Both the position numbers and the translations under genes were made by a program. A model generated the notes under the pieces. It was not told the origin of the DNA. It ran no database searches and saw only the letters and a program-made list of their open reading frames with translations. 33,493 nucleotides of DNA from Candidatus Nanopelagicales bacterium. GTDB lineage: Bacteria; Actinomycetota; Actinomycetes; S36-B12; CAIYMF01. Every line of letters begins with the position of its first letter. The stretch's first letter is position 1. The stretch lies in NCBI GenBank assembly GCA_025351185.1, contig JANXWJ010000160.1, positions 1 to 33,493 on the forward strand, in the 5' to 3' direction. Below, in pieces: positions 6,558 to 16,005 of this stretch.

Positions 6558-7565
6558 TTAGGCGGTGGCTCCGCCGGTGACGATGGTGGCGGTTCCGGTG
6601 CCGGCGGCGCGGGCCTCCAGAGCCTGCTTGTGCAGGCGCCCGGCGCGGTAAGACGAGCGTACGAGCGGCCCGCTCATCACCCCGGCGAAGCCCATCCCGG
6701 TGGCGACCTCGGCGAGCGCCACGAACTCCTCGGGCTTGACCCAGCGCTCGACCGGGTGGTGCTTGGGGGAGGGGCGGAGGTACTGCGTGATGGTGATGAG
6801 GTCGCAGCCCGCGTCGACGAGGTCCTGCAGCGCCTGCTCGACCTCGGCGATGGTCTCGCCCATCCCCAGGATCAGGTTGGACTTCGTGACCATTCCGGCG
6901 GCACGAGCCTGGGTGATCACGTCGAGCGAGCGGTCGTAGCGGAACGCAGGGCGGATCCGCTTGAAGATGCGCGGCACCGTCTCGAGGTTGTGCGCGAGCA
7001 CCTCGGGCGCTGCGTCGAACACCTGCTGGAGCAGCTCAGGGTTGCCGGAGAAGTCGGGGATGAGGATCTCGACACCGGTGCCGGGGCTCGCGGCGTGGAT
7101 GGCGCGGATCGTCTCGGCGTAGAGCCATGCGCCCTCGTCGGGGAGGTCGTCGCGTGCGACCCCGGTGACGGTCGCGTACTTCAGCCCCATCGTCGCCACC
7201 GACTCGGCCACGCGACGGGGCTCGTCACGGTCGAGCGGCTCCGGACGGCCGGTGTCGATCTGGCAGAAGTCGCAGCGCCGCGAGCACTGGGAGCCGCCGA
7301 TGAGGAAGGTGGCCTCGGAGTCTTCCCAGCACTCGTAGATGTTGGGGCAGCCGGCTTCCTGGCACACGGTGTGCAGACCCTCGGACTTCACCAGCCCGGT
7401 GATGCGCTGGAACTCCGGTCCGGTCTTGAGGGTCGTCCGGATCCACGAAGGCTTGCGCTCGATCGGCACCTCGGAGTTGCGTGCCTCGATGCGTAGCATG
7501 CGGCGCCCGTCCGGCGCTGTCGCGACGACCGGGTCGGCGGCGGCGGACTGGTCGAGGTCGGTCAT
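6558..7565 (-). CDS. lipA: Lipoyl synthase
   Basis: Radical-SAM enzyme of 335 aa that inserts two sulfur atoms into protein-bound octanoyl groups to make lipoyl groups. Both iron-sulfur clusters can be read: the auxiliary-cluster motif with Cys68, Cys73 and Cys79 ([12 protein letters not shown]) and the radical-SAM motif with Cys94, Cys98 and Cys101 (CSRRCDFC), plus the C-terminal RSSY motif (LVRSSYRAG) whose Ser ligates the auxiliary cluster. The ATG at 7565 overlaps the lipB stop (ATGA), giving tight coupling in the order lipB-lipA. Targets encoded in this window include the two lipoyl domains of SucB; the GcvH partner of GcvT is another expected target outside the window. Confidence 0.97.
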   Translation of the reverse strand: MTDLDQSAAADPVVATAPDGRRMLRIEARNSEVPIERKPSWIRTTLKTGPEFQRITGLVKSEGLHTVCQEAGCPNIYECWEDSEATFLIGGSQCSRRCDFCQIDTGRPEPLDRDEPRRVAESVATMGLKYATVTGVARDDLPDEGAWLYAETIRAIHAASPGTGVEILIPDFSGNPELLQQVFDAAPEVLAHNLETVPRIFKRIRPAFRYDRSLDVITQARAAGMVTKSNLILGMGETIAEVEQALQDLVDAGCDLITITQYLRPSPKHHPVERWVKPEEFVALAEVATGMGFAGVMSGPLVRSSYRAGRLHKQALEARAAGTGTATIVTGGATA

Positions 7566-8287
7566 CGGGGACCCCAGGGGTCGAGGCCCTCGACGAGGCG
7601 CGCCTCGACGAGCGGGAGCACGTCGGTGACGGTGATCGTGCGGCCGAGCTCCACGGTGAGCGACGTGACACCCGCGTCGGTGATGCCGCACGGGACGATG
7701 CGGTCGAACCACGACAGGTCGCAGTCGCAGTTGAGGGCGAAGCCGTGCATCGTGATGCCGCGCGACACGCGTACGCCGATCGCGGCGACCTTGCGCTCGG
7801 GGCGGGTGCCCTGGAGCGGCTTGTCAGCAGGCACCCAGACGCCCGTGCGTCCCTCGACGCGGGTGGTCGCGAGCCCGAGCTCGGCGCAGACGTCGATGAG
7901 CAGCGACTCGAGCCGACGCACATGCTCCACGACGTCGATGGGCTCGCGCAGCCGCAGGATCGGATAGCCGACGAGCTGACCGGGACCATGCCAGGTGATC
8001 TCGCCGCCGCGGTCGACATCGATGACCGGCGTGCCGTCCTGCGGACGGTCGGCCGGTCGGGTCCGGCGTCCGGCGGTGTAGGTCGTCGGGTGCTCGAGCA
8101 GGAGCACGGTGTCGGGCTGCGACCCGTCGGCGACGCCGTCGAGCACCCGTCGCTGCTCGTCCCACGCGTCCTGGTAGGGCACTGCGTCGCCGCCGAAGCC
8201 GAGGCGGCGCAGCGACGTCGAGCCGTCCGCCCGGGGGGTGCCCGACGACGCGGCACCCGCGGGTAGGTCCGTCGGCGTCACGGTCAC
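7562..8287 (-). CDS. lipB: Octanoyl-[acyl carrier protein]:protein octanoyltransferase
   Basis: Transfers octanoate from acyl carrier protein to the lipoyl-domain lysine, the step before LipA. The 241-aa protein shows the family's residues: [18 protein letters not shown] (about 93-110), the active-site Lys166 in [18 protein letters not shown], and Cys200 in [17 protein letters not shown], the acyl-thioester nucleophile. The GTG at 8287 is supported by TAGGCT exactly 12 nt upstream, consistent with a leaderless transcript. An N-terminal extension of about 25 residues (Ala/Ser/Gly-rich) precedes the conserved fold. It forms an overlapping pair with lipA. Confidence 0.96.
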   Translation of the reverse strand: MTVTPTDLPAGAASSGTPRADGSTSLRRLGFGGDAVPYQDAWDEQRRVLDGVADGSQPDTVLLLEHPTTYTAGRRTRPADRPQDGTPVIDVDRGGEITWHGPGQLVGYPILRLREPIDVVEHVRRLESLLIDVCAELGLATTRVEGRTGVWVPADKPLQGTRPERKVAAIGVRVSRGITMHGFALNCDCDLSWFDRIVPCGITDAGVTSLTVELGRTITVTDVLPLVEARLVEGLDPWGPR

Positions 8288-8293
8288 ATCGTC

Positions 8294-8299
8294 AGCCTA
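8294..8299 (-). promoter_or_regulatory. Leaderless -10 element of lipB
   Basis: The minus-strand hexamer TAGGCT occupies -12 to -7 from the lipB GTG at 8287, with no ribosome-binding site between, indicating that the lipB-lipA mRNA starts at the start codon. Confidence 0.65.
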
Positions 8300-8367
8300 G
8301 GCCGCGATGAGCACAGCTGCCGAATCCGTGCGCCGTCGGCGTACCCGGCCAGCATGCGCGGCGGACG

Positions 8368-9315
8368 TCAGTCCTCGTCGTCGGGAAACAGGCTGCTCGG
8401 ACCGGTGGGGCTGGCGTCGAGCCGGGCCACCTGCGCGGCGCTGAGCGCGATGTGGGCCGCGGCGGCGCTGGAGTCGGCGGTGGCCGTACGGGTGAAGGCC
8501 GGGATGGGGACGACCGAGCCGCCGGACGCGCTCAGCCACGCGAGGGCGACCTGCTGCGCCGAGGCCGCCCTGCCGGACTCCTCGGTCACCTCGGCGGCCA
8601 CTGCGGCAAACTCGGGATAGAGCGCACCGAGGCGGGCAGCGTCATCGCCGCCGCCGAGCGGGGACCAGGGCAGGTAGGCGATGCCGTGCGCCGTCGCCCA
8701 GGCCAGCACATCGCTGTCGTCGCGGTAGCGCGGGCTGTGCTCGTTCTCCACCGCGGCGATCGTTCCTGCGCTGACGTCCCACGCGATCTCGCACTCGCCG
8801 AGATGCACGTTGCCGATGCCGACGCGCGGTGCGAACCCCGCCTCGCGGACGGCGAGGAGGTTCTCGACCGTCGTCGAGAAGGGTTGCTGCTCGCGGTTCA
8901 CGCGGTGCAGCAGGATCGCGTCCGGGACGAAGCCGAGGCACTCGACGCTGTGTGCCGCTGCACCGAGCAGGTAGTCGCGCGAGCCGTCGCGCCCCCAGTC
9001 GTCGCCGTCGACGCCGGCGGTACGCACGATGCCGATCTTGGTGATGACGACGAGGTTGTCGCGCCCTCCGCTCCAGGTGCTCACCGCCTCACCGACGAGG
9101 CGTTCGTTGTGCCCGACGTTGTGACCGTCGGGGGCGTAGATGTCGGCGGTGTCGACGAGGGTCATGCCCGCCTCGAACGCGTGGTGCAGGACCGCGATCG
9201 CCTCGCGGTGCGGCATGAGGGTGCCGTCGGCACGCGGGTTCGAGAGCGGCATCGCGCCGACGCCGATAGCAGGCACGGGCTTGTCGGTGAGCAGCGGGAT
9301 CGAGAGATGACGCAC
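8368..9315 (-). CDS. Aldo/keto reductase
   Basis: NAD(P)H-dependent oxidoreductase of 315 aa with a TIM-barrel fold. The catalytic tetrad is visible: Asp55 and Tyr60 in LVDTADIYAPDG, Lys93 in VVITKIG and His136 in ILLHRVN. I placed the start at GTG 9315 because AGGAGA stands 5 nt before it and the conserved N-terminus (HLSIPLLTDKPVPAIGVGAMPLS) follows; a longer open frame upstream overlaps the neighbouring gene and is not supported. The substrate cannot be told from sequence. It lies 17 nt after the peptidase E stop and may be cotranscribed with it. Confidence 0.88.
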   Translation of the reverse strand: MRHLSIPLLTDKPVPAIGVGAMPLSNPRADGTLMPHREAIAVLHHAFEAGMTLVDTADIYAPDGHNVGHNERLVGEAVSTWSGGRDNLVVITKIGIVRTAGVDGDDWGRDGSRDYLLGAAAHSVECLGFVPDAILLHRVNREQQPFSTTVENLLAVREAGFAPRVGIGNVHLGECEIAWDVSAGTIAAVENEHSPRYRDDSDVLAWATAHGIAYLPWSPLGGGDDAARLGALYPEFAAVAAEVTEESGRAASAQQVALAWLSASGGSVVPIPAFTRTATADSSAAAAHIALSAAQVARLDASPTGPSSLFPDDED

Positions 9316-9332
9316 GCGTTCTCCTGGGGTGA

Positions 9333-10064
9333 CTAGCGGATCGGGCCGGGTGGGAGGCGGGTCTCGGTGACTCCGTCGGGAGTCTTCTCGACGAGATAGG
9401 CGGCTGGTCCTGATGCGGGGTCGACGTCGACATCGGTGACCACCGACACCGCCTCGGTGCCTTCGTAGAGGATGCCGACCCGGTCGTCGGTGGCGTACGA
9501 CGTGGGCAGATCGCTCGCACCGACGAGAGAGTGCAGCAGCGGTCGACGCTGCTCCTCGCTGTCGTAGTGCACGCCGTTGCCGAAGGGCAGCAGCCCGAGC
9601 GCCGGCGTCTCGAGCCGTAGCGTGGGGCCGTACGAGTCGGTCGGTCCTCCGACGTGCCAGCAGATCGAGCCGGCACTGACTCCGGCGAGGATCGCGCCGC
9701 GTTCCCAGGCGTCGCGCATCGCGTCGTCGACACCGTGCAACCGCCACACCGCGAGCAGGTTTGCGACCGAGCCACCACCGACCCAGACGACATCGGCACG
9801 ACCGACGGCCTCGTCGACGTCCTGGTTGGGCATGGTGAACAGCGACAGGTGATCGGCGTCGACCGACAGTCGCGACATCGCCTGATAGCTGGCTGCGACG
9901 TAGCCGTTGTTGTCGCCGCTCGCCGTCATCACGAAGAGCACGCGCGGGCGGTCCCTGCCGCAGAGGCGCAGCGCCTCGAGGAAGAGCCCGGCCGGCTTGC
10001 GTGCCTCATAGCGGTCGGTGCCCATGAAGCCACCGCTGGTCGCGAGGATGCGTCGCGTCGTCAT
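9333..10064 (-). CDS. Peptidase E-like serine peptidase (family S51)
   Basis: A 243-aa protein of the aspartyl dipeptidase/cyanophycinase class. The nucleophile elbow is readable as AGVSAGSICW with Ser130, preceded by the strand and glycine loop VVWVGGGSVANLLAVW (92-107) and an N-terminal ILATSGGFMG loop. Peptidase E cleaves Asp-X dipeptides in the cytoplasm; no signal peptide is present here. The ATG at 10064 has TAGGTT exactly 12 nt upstream, overlapping the TAG stop of the flavin oxidoreductase, so the gene probably has its own leaderless promoter inside the end of the previous gene. Exact specificity is inferred from the family. Confidence 0.85.
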   Translation of the reverse strand: MTTRRILATSGGFMGTDRYEARKPAGLFLEALRLCGRDRPRVLFVMTASGDNNGYVAASYQAMSRLSVDADHLSLFTMPNQDVDEAVGRADVVWVGGGSVANLLAVWRLHGVDDAMRDAWERGAILAGVSAGSICWHVGGPTDSYGPTLRLETPALGLLPFGNGVHYDSEEQRRPLLHSLVGASDLPTSYATDDRVGILYEGTEAVSVVTDVDVDPASGPAAYLVEKTPDGVTETRLPPGPIR

Positions 10065-10070
10065 GCGCCG

Positions 10071-10076
10071 AACCTA
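10071..10076 (-). promoter_or_regulatory. Leaderless -10 element of the peptidase E gene
   Basis: Minus-strand TAGGTT at -12 to -7 from the ATG at 10064. Its TAG doubles as the stop codon of the upstream flavin oxidoreductase gene. The following six bases, CGGCGC, match those before the aldo/keto reductase ATG at 33469. Confidence 0.6.
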
Positions 10077-11336
10077 CGCGAGCGCAGCCAGCACAGCGTC
10101 ACCGATACGCCTACCGCTCGCCAGCGCGCCCTGGATCGATGCGGTGTCCCGGTGGTCACCCGCGACGTAGATGCCTTCGTGCTGAACGGGTTTGCGGAAC
10201 GAGGAACCGACCGGCGTGCTCGGCACGGTGGCGGCGATGCGGTGCACGGCGACGACGTCCCAGTTGGTCACGTCGATCCCGTGCAGCAGGGTCAGGTGGT
10301 CGATGACCGCGCGCTCGTCGACATCGGTCCCGAGTGCTGTCGACGCGACCAGCGCCCGTCCGTGCACGGAGTAGGACGGTGCCGCGTTGCTCACGACCAC
10401 GCTGTTGACCAGAGGTCCGCGCCGGTCGGGATCGACGACCAGCACCGGCGATCCGCCGGTGAGGGCCGCCCCGGGAACGTCGGCGAGGTGCCACCACGTC
10501 GTGCCGCTGCGCATGTCGGCCACGTCGAGCCCGGGGAGCAGGGTCGACGCGCCACCGGGGTCGGTCGCGACGACGACAGCCCGGGCGTGCCAGGTGGTCT
10601 CGTCGGTCACGGCGGTGCGTGAGGTGACGGCGCGCACCGGAGTCACGAGCCGGACATCGAGGCCGGACGCGAGCTGATCCGGCATCGCCTGCATGCCCCG
10701 AGCGGGCACGCCGGGGGTGCCGAGAACGAACGTGCGCAGCAGCAGGTCCACGAACCGGCGCGACGAGGCCATGCTGTCGTCGAAGAGCACACCGGCGAGG
10801 AACGGCGCGAGCACCCGGTCGGTCAGTGCACCGAATCGGGCGTACGCGGCGCCCACCTCGGTGTCGGCGCGGCCCAGCAGCCGATGACCGTTTCCGACCG
10901 CGAGGGAGACGGCATACGCAGCGAAGCGAGCCTGCGCGAGGCGCGACCCTGGCGCGTGGAGGGCCGAGGTGAGAAGGGCGCTGGGCCGACGTCGCGGGTC
11001 GGCCACGAGGTGGCGACCGTCGCGCCCCGCGAGCAGCACGCCGGGAACGAAGGACCTCAGGTGCAGCGCGTCGAGGTCGAGCACCCGGGCCGCCTCGGGA
11101 TAGGCGGGGTTGAGGAGCTGGAAGCCGCGGTCGACCGTGATGCCGTCGACAACCTCGCTGCGTACCCGACCGCCTACCGCGTCGGCCGCCTCGAGCACCA
11201 CCACCGTGCAGCCTCCTGCGGTCAGGTGACGAGCGGCAGCGAGCCCGGCCAGACCTGCTCCCACGATGACGACATCGGCGTCCAGATCGCCGAGTGGGTG
11301 GATGCCGGCGCCGGCCCTGCCGCCAACCGTGGTCAC
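10074..11336 (-). CDS. NAD(P)/FAD-dependent oxidoreductase (amine oxidase / phytoene desaturase-like)
   Basis: Flavoprotein of 420 aa. It has the dinucleotide-binding motif DADVVIVGAGLAGLAAARHL (about 19-38), an acidic VVVLEAADAVGGRVRSE segment typical of amine oxidase/protoporphyrinogen oxidase-type proteins, and the C-terminal flavin loop GIYVAGDHRDTASIQGALASGRR. It likely binds FAD and oxidises a small or hydrophobic substrate, which is not identifiable. The start is taken as GTG 11336 because the conserved domain begins shortly after it and the longer frame overlaps the divergent gene. The ribosome-binding site is weak. It is followed with no gap by peptidase E. Confidence 0.82.
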   Translation of the reverse strand: MTTVGGRAGAGIHPLGDLDADVVIVGAGLAGLAAARHLTAGGCTVVVLEAADAVGGRVRSEVVDGITVDRGFQLLNPAYPEAARVLDLDALHLRSFVPGVLLAGRDGRHLVADPRRRPSALLTSALHAPGSRLAQARFAAYAVSLAVGNGHRLLGRADTEVGAAYARFGALTDRVLAPFLAGVLFDDSMASSRRFVDLLLRTFVLGTPGVPARGMQAMPDQLASGLDVRLVTPVRAVTSRTAVTDETTWHARAVVVATDPGGASTLLPGLDVADMRSGTTWWHLADVPGAALTGGSPVLVVDPDRRGPLVNSVVVSNAAPSYSVHGRALVASTALGTDVDERAVIDHLTLLHGIDVTNWDVVAVHRIAATVPSTPVGSSFRKPVQHEGIYVAGDHRDTASIQGALASGRRIGDAVLAALA

Positions 11337-11451
11337 GTCGTCGCCCCGGTGCGGATCATGACCTGATCGTGTCTGTGGACAGCGCGTGTCGCCAGTCCGT
11401 CCCTGTGGACGACCGCAGCGGGCACCCCTGCCGTCGCCCCACCCTGGCTCC

Positions 11452-13080
11452 ATGACGTCGAGCCCTGAGTCCGAGCTGGCCTGGATCGAGCGCACCACCG
11501 TGCTCGAGAGCGATGCGCCGCCGTGGGCTGCGCTGGCCGAGCTCACGGCCGTGCGATCAGCGAGCCTGTGCGCGCTGCTGCGGACGGCTCCGATGCCTGA
11601 CGGGATCACCCTGGTTCACCGCGTGCCAGCGGCTGCGATCAGCCTTACCCGGTTGCGCGCCGAAGGCCCGCTGCGTGCCGGTCACGTGCTCGCCGTGGCC
11701 CTCGCCGTGTCCGGCGCCCTCGTCGACCTGCACGATGCGGGGCTTGCCCACGGGGGGATCACCGCCGACCAGGTGCTGGTGGCACCCGACGGCTCGGTGC
11801 TGCTCGCGGGCGTCGGCGCAGCGTGGTCGCGGGCACCGGGTGATCCGCGCGGCCCACGCCCCAGCGACGACATCGCCGACGTGGGTGACCTCGTCCGGGA
11901 TGCGCTGGGCGCGGGCTCGGGCCACTCCGCCCTCGTTCTCGTCGCGCTGCGCGCGGGTGACGCCGACGCGCTGCTGCGGCCCGATGCCGTCGAGCTGCGC
12001 GCAGCTCTGTTGCGCAGCGGTCGGCCCGACTCCCTGCACGAGCTGCTCTGGCGTCGCCGGCCGGCCTCATCGCGCGACACCTCAGGGCATCCGGAGCCAC
12101 CACCACCGCGCGAGGGGGGCGTCGTCGTGCCGGCTGCCTCGCTGCCTGCTCGACTCGGGTCGGTGCGGATAGATCCTCGGGAGCAGCCGTCCGAGCTGGT
12201 CAGCGACCGGGAACCACCCGACGACCAGCGCGGCCCGCGTCCGCGCGCCTGCTCAGCACGCAGTCGGCAGCGTCGGGCACCCGGTGGTCGAGTGGCGGTC
12301 GTCTCGGTCGGCCTCATGGCGCTCGCCCTCGTGCTCGTGAGCGGCCTGCGCGCCCAGCCGGGTGCCCTGGCGGCAGACGGTCCCTCCGGTGCGTCAGCGC
12401 CGCTCACAGCAGTCCTGGGGTCCGAGTCCGACGCTGCTCGCCCGTCCGTGGGTCCCTCGGAGACTGGCACCGCCGAGGCCGGGCCGTCGGACTCGGTTCA
12501 CCCGTCGGCGGATCCGGCGTCTCAGATGGCGCCCATGACGTCGATGGATACGACCACCGCGGTCGTCCCGACCGGCTCGAGCGTGCCGACCACCTCGGTC
12601 CGTGGGCCGCCGGTGGTGCTCGACCGAGGCGATCCGGTGCCCGACTGGGTCGATGTGCTCGCCGAGATCGACGACGGACGCCGCAGCGCGCTCGCTGCGG
12701 GCTCGGCCCAGGCGCTCGCCCGATGGGTGGATCCCGATGGTTCGGCGTGGGAGGCCGACGCGGCCGTGGCAGCGCGCGTGCGCTCGCTCCGCGCCACGCT
12801 CCACGGAGGGGTTCTCGAGATCCTCGAGCTGCGGCTCGTCCCGACCACGGCTGGGTCGGCGGTGCTCCTGGTGCGAGACCGAAGGTCGGCCTACTCCGTG
12901 ATGGTCACGGGTGGTGGCGCCGCGGTGGCAGTGCCCGTGCGGGGTCCGCAGTGGTGGCGGGTCACCCTCCGGCTCACGGGGGAGCGGTGGCGGGTGCGAT
13001 CCGTGAGTGCGGTCACCTCGCCGGACACCGCGGGCCCCCTGTCGGGTGGGGCGACCGTACGAGTCCCGCAAGGCCCGTGA
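11452..13080 (+). CDS. Membrane pseudokinase-like protein
   Basis: A 542-aa protein I cannot name. Residues ~25-200 resemble the C-lobe of a Ser/Thr protein kinase but with key residues lost: the catalytic-loop position reads LHDAGLAHGGITADQVLVAPDG (93-114), where HRDLKPxN would be expected, and the DFG position reads LAGVG. The ATP-binding N-lobe lysine is not evident. A Pro/Arg-rich linker follows, then one membrane helix at about 281-299 (VAVVSVGLMALALVLVSGL), a Ser/Thr/Pro-rich stretch (310-395), and an extracellular C-terminal domain of about 145 residues (PVVLDRGDPVPDWVDVLAEID onward). ATG 11452 is preferred over upstream alternatives; CACCCT lies at -12. Overall this looks like a catalytically dead receptor-like kinase. 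Confidence 0.72.
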   Translation: MTSSPESELAWIERTTVLESDAPPWAALAELTAVRSASLCALLRTAPMPDGITLVHRVPAAAISLTRLRAEGPLRAGHVLAVALAVSGALVDLHDAGLAHGGITADQVLVAPDGSVLLAGVGAAWSRAPGDPRGPRPSDDIADVGDLVRDALGAGSGHSALVLVALRAGDADALLRPDAVELRAALLRSGRPDSLHELLWRRRPASSRDTSGHPEPPPPREGGVVVPAASLPARLGSVRIDPREQPSELVSDREPPDDQRGPRPRACSARSRQRRAPGGRVAVVSVGLMALALVLVSGLRAQPGALAADGPSGASAPLTAVLGSESDAARPSVGPSETGTAEAGPSDSVHPSADPASQMAPMTSMDTTTAVVPTGSSVPTTSVRGPPVVLDRGDPVPDWVDVLAEIDDGRRSALAAGSAQALARWVDPDGSAWEADAAVAARVRSLRATLHGGVLEILELRLVPTTAGSAVLLVRDRRSAYSVMVTGGGAAVAVPVRGPQWWRVTLRLTGERWRVRSVSAVTSPDTAGPLSGGATVRVPQGP

Positions 13081-13085
13081 GTGGG

Positions 13086-13997
13086 CTAGGAACCGGAGAG
13101 GAGGTCGTCGATGACGGCGGCGACAGTCGGGTCCTGGAAGGCGAATCCGGTGTCGGTGAGCACCTTCGGTGTCATGCGCTGGTCGATGAGGAGCTCGTCG
13201 GCGAAGTCGCCGAGCACGGCCCGCAGGGCGATCCGGGGCACGAACGCGAGCGTGGGTCGGTGCAGCGCGCGACCCAGCGCGGAGGTGAGGTCGGCATTGG
13301 TGACCTGCTCCGGCGCTGCGAGGTTGACCGGGCCGACGATGGAGTCGTGGTCGATGATGTGGCGGATCGCCGCGACCTCGTCGCGCAGTGAGATGAGCGA
13401 CCACCACTGCTTGCCCGAGCCGAGTCGCCCCCCGACCCCGAGCCGCACCACGGGGAGCAGCCGTCCGAACGCGCCCCCGTCGGAGTCGGCGACCGTTCCC
13501 GTGCGGATGTTGGCGACCCTGATGCCGGCGTCGCGCGCGAGAAGCGCAGCGCCCTCCCAGGCGACGCAGACCCGGGCGAGGAACGTGTGCCCTGCGGCAC
13601 CGGACTCATCGACTGCCACCGGACCGGTGTCGCCGTAGTAGCCGCTCGCGCTGCCCGACACGAAGACGCGGGGGCGGTGCGTCGCCTCCGACATGGCCGT
13701 GGCCAGGCAGGTGGTCGCCGCGACCCGAGAGTCGAGGATCTGCTGGCGATAAGCATCGTCCCAGCGCTTCTCGGCGACGCCGGCCCCTGCGAGGTTGACC
13801 ACGGCATCGGCGCCCTCGAGGGTGGCACGGAGCTCGACCGTGGCCCCGCTGCCACCGAGCTGCGGCTGCCACGTGACCTCGGTCGACGCGCGGGACTCTC
13901 GACGTACGAGGGTGATGACCTCGTGGCCGTCGGCCCGCAGCGATGCGACGAGGGAGCTGCCGATGAGGCCCGAGGCGCCCGCGACGACGACGGTCAT
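13086..13997 (-). CDS. TIGR01777-family NAD(P)-dependent epimerase (YfcH/SDR39U1-like)
   Basis: A 303-aa extended short-chain dehydrogenase. The N-terminal VVVAGASGLIGSSLVASL gives the Rossmann GxxGxxG motif, and AVVNLAGAGVAEKRWDDAYRQQILDSRV and the SGSASGYYGDTG segment (with the YYG typical of this subfamily) identify the YfcH group. A C-terminal DUF1731-like end (ALRAVLGDFADELLIDQRMTPKVLTDTGFAFQDP) is present and complete. The substrate is unknown. It begins 37 nt after the sucB stop in the same direction and is probably cotranscribed; the association with 2-oxoacid dehydrogenase or lipoate genes is frequent in actinobacteria. Its stop is 5 nt from the stop of the converging pseudokinase gene. 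Confidence 0.88.
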   Translation of the reverse strand: MTVVVAGASGLIGSSLVASLRADGHEVITLVRRESRASTEVTWQPQLGGSGATVELRATLEGADAVVNLAGAGVAEKRWDDAYRQQILDSRVAATTCLATAMSEATHRPRVFVSGSASGYYGDTGPVAVDESGAAGHTFLARVCVAWEGAALLARDAGIRVANIRTGTVADSDGGAFGRLLPVVRLGVGGRLGSGKQWWSLISLRDEVAAIRHIIDHDSIVGPVNLAAPEQVTNADLTSALGRALHRPTLAFVPRIALRAVLGDFADELLIDQRMTPKVLTDTGFAFQDPTVAAVIDDLLSGS

Positions 13998-14034
13998 GAG
14001 GTGCTCGTGCCCGTCGTCGTCACGGTGGTCACAG

Positions 14035-15798
14035 TCATCCCAGCCCGAGTTCTGCCTCGAAGGTGCCGTCCTCGAGTCGCGACTTCATCGCCGACAGGAA
14101 CCGCGCGGCGTCGGCACCGTCGACCAGCCGGTGGTCGTAGGACAGGGCGAGATAGACCATCGAGCGCACGGCGATCGAGTCCGACCCGGTGTCGTCGGTG
14201 ACGACGACGGGTCGCTTCACGACGGCACCGGTGCCGAGGATCGCGACCTGCGGCTGGTTGATGATCGGGGTGTCGAAGAGCGCGCCTCGGCTGCCGGTGT
14301 TGGTCAGGGTGAAGGTGCCGCCGGAGAGGTCATCGGGGCTGACCTTGTTGGTACGCGTGCGTTCGGCGAGGTCGGCGATCTTGCGCGCGAGGCCGCCGAT
14401 GTTGAGGTCGCCCGCGTCGCGGATGACCGGGACGAGCAATCCGCGCTCGGTGTCGACTGCGACTCCGAGATGCTCGCCCTCGTGATAGGTCACCGTGCCC
14501 TCGACCATGTCGATGGAGGCGTTGACCTGGGGGAACTGCTTGAGTGCCTCGACCGCTGCCTTGGCGAAGAACGGCAGGAACGACAGCTTGACGCCCTCGG
14601 TCGCCTCGAAGGTGCCCTTCACCTTCTGGCGCAGGTGCGCGATGCGCGTGACGTCGACCTCGACCACCGTCGTGAGCTGTGCGGAGGTCTGCAGCGACTC
14701 GACCATGCGCTCGGCGATGACGCGGCGGAGCCGAGTCATCTTCTCCGTACGACCACGCAACGGGGACGTACTGCCGGCGGCGGATGCTGCGGCTGCCGGA
14801 GCCGCTGCGACAGGAGCAGCGGCGGGCGGCGCCGCGGCTGCGGCGCGAGTGGCTGCGGCTGCGTCGAGCACGTCGGACTTGCGGACTCGTCCGCCGACAC
14901 CGGTGCCCACGACGGCAGCAAGGTCGACACCGTTGTCGGCAGCGAGCCTGCGCACGAGCGGCGTGACGTAGGAGTCAGACGGCGTTGCGGTGGCCGCGGG
15001 CGTCGCGACTGGCGCTGCCGCGACCGGCACCGCGTTGGCCGGGGCAGGTGCGGCAACAGCAGGTGCTGCGGGTTCGGACGCGACGGGGGCGGCTGCCGGA
15101 GCGGGGGGTGCGGCGGCAGGAGGTGCGGGGGCAGGAGGTGCCGCCGCGACGGGTGCGGCGCCGACAGCGCCGATGACGCCGAGCGCAGAGCCGACCGCGA
15201 CCGTGGCGTCCTCGGCGACGGTGATCTCGAGGAGCACCCCGGCGGCCGGCGACGGCAGCTCGGTGTCGACCTTGTCGGTCGAGATCTCCACGAGGGGCTC
15301 GTCGGCCGCGACCGTGTCGCCGACAGCCTTGAGCCACCGGGTCACGGTGCCCTCGGTGACGCTCTCGCCGAGAGCCGGGAGGACGACAAAGGTCGTGGCA
15401 CCACCGGGCGCAGCTGCGACCGGCGCGGGGGTCTCGGGCGCAGCTGCCGGGGGCGCCGGGGCCGCGGGTGCAGCGGCGGGAGTGGGAGCCGCGACGTCAG
15501 CCGGAGCTGCCGCAGCCGGAGCAGCGGGTGCCGCTGCAGCCGCGGGGGCGGCGGACTCCTCGGCCGCACCGATGACACAGAGCTCTCCGCCGACCAGGAC
15601 CACATCGTCCTCGGCCACGGCGATCGAGAGGAGCACCCCGGAGGCGGGAGCGGGGATCTCGGTGTCGACCTTGTCGGTCGAGACCTCGAGCAGCGGCTCG
15701 TCGGCCACCACCGTGTCGCCGACCTGCTTGAGCCACCGGGTGACCGTGCCCTCGGTGACGCTCTCGCCGAGCTGGGGCATCGTGACGGAGACCGACAT
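14035..15798 (-). CDS. sucB: Dihydrolipoamide acyltransferase (E2), 2-oxoglutarate dehydrogenase type, two lipoyl domains
   Basis: E2 core of a 2-oxoacid dehydrogenase complex, 587 aa. Domain order: lipoyl domain 1 with Lys43 in [10 protein letters not shown]; an Ala/Pro linker (~80-130); lipoyl domain 2 with Lys176 in [10 protein letters not shown]; a second linker; an E3-binding domain ([17 protein letters not shown]...[12 protein letters not shown]); and the acyltransferase domain with the catalytic [15 protein letters not shown] near the C-terminus. Two lipoyl domains are common in actinobacterial SucB. AAGGAG lies about 12 nt before the ATG at 15798. E3 (lpdA) is directly upstream and lipB/lipA lie in the same window. 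An acetyl-specific (PDH) role cannot be excluded from sequence alone. Confidence 0.93.
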   Translation of the reverse strand: MSVSVTMPQLGESVTEGTVTRWLKQVGDTVVADEPLLEVSTDKVDTEIPAPASGVLLSIAVAEDDVVLVGGELCVIGAAEESAAPAAAAAPAAPAAAAPADVAAPTPAAAPAAPAPPAAAPETPAPVAAAPGGATTFVVLPALGESVTEGTVTRWLKAVGDTVAADEPLVEISTDKVDTELPSPAAGVLLEITVAEDATVAVGSALGVIGAVGAAPVAAAPPAPAPPAAAPPAPAAAPVASEPAAPAVAAPAPANAVPVAAAPVATPAATATPSDSYVTPLVRRLAADNGVDLAAVVGTGVGGRVRKSDVLDAAAATRAAAAAPPAAAPVAAAPAAAASAAGSTSPLRGRTEKMTRLRRVIAERMVESLQTSAQLTTVVEVDVTRIAHLRQKVKGTFEATEGVKLSFLPFFAKAAVEALKQFPQVNASIDMVEGTVTYHEGEHLGVAVDTERGLLVPVIRDAGDLNIGGLARKIADLAERTRTNKVSPDDLSGGTFTLTNTGSRGALFDTPIINQPQVAILGTGAVVKRPVVVTDDTGSDSIAVRSMVYLALSYDHRLVDGADAARFLSAMKSRLEDGTFEAELGLG

Positions 15799-16005
15799 GG
15801 CCTGCGTGACTCCTTCGGATCGTGGTGCTCGTGAGTGTGGTGCTAGGAGCGGCGGTGCGCAGTGCTGTGGCGAGGTGACCGGTGGTGTCGGATCGTGACA
15901 TGACGGGCGGTGTCGTGCTGGGTGTTCGGGGTCATCCTCGCCCCGTCGGCCCGGGTTGGCGCCCTGGTTGGGAGATGCTGTACCGAGCCTGTCTGGATCG
16001 GGTTG

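Noticed and set aside
9316-9747. Extended N-terminus for the aldo/keto reductase at 8368-9315
   Set aside because: It would overlap the peptidase E gene; AGGAGA before GTG 9315 and the conserved N-terminus settle the start.
11373-11410. Two CTGTGGAC repeats 30 bp apart resembling DnaA boxes
   Set aside because: Each differs from the actinobacterial DnaA-box consensus, there are only two, and no replication genes are nearby; they are probably incidental.
13795-15834. A 679-aa plus-strand open frame antisense to sucB
   Set aside because: It is Gly/Arg/Asp-rich and mirrors the Ala/Pro linkers of SucB; no start signal or recognisable domain.
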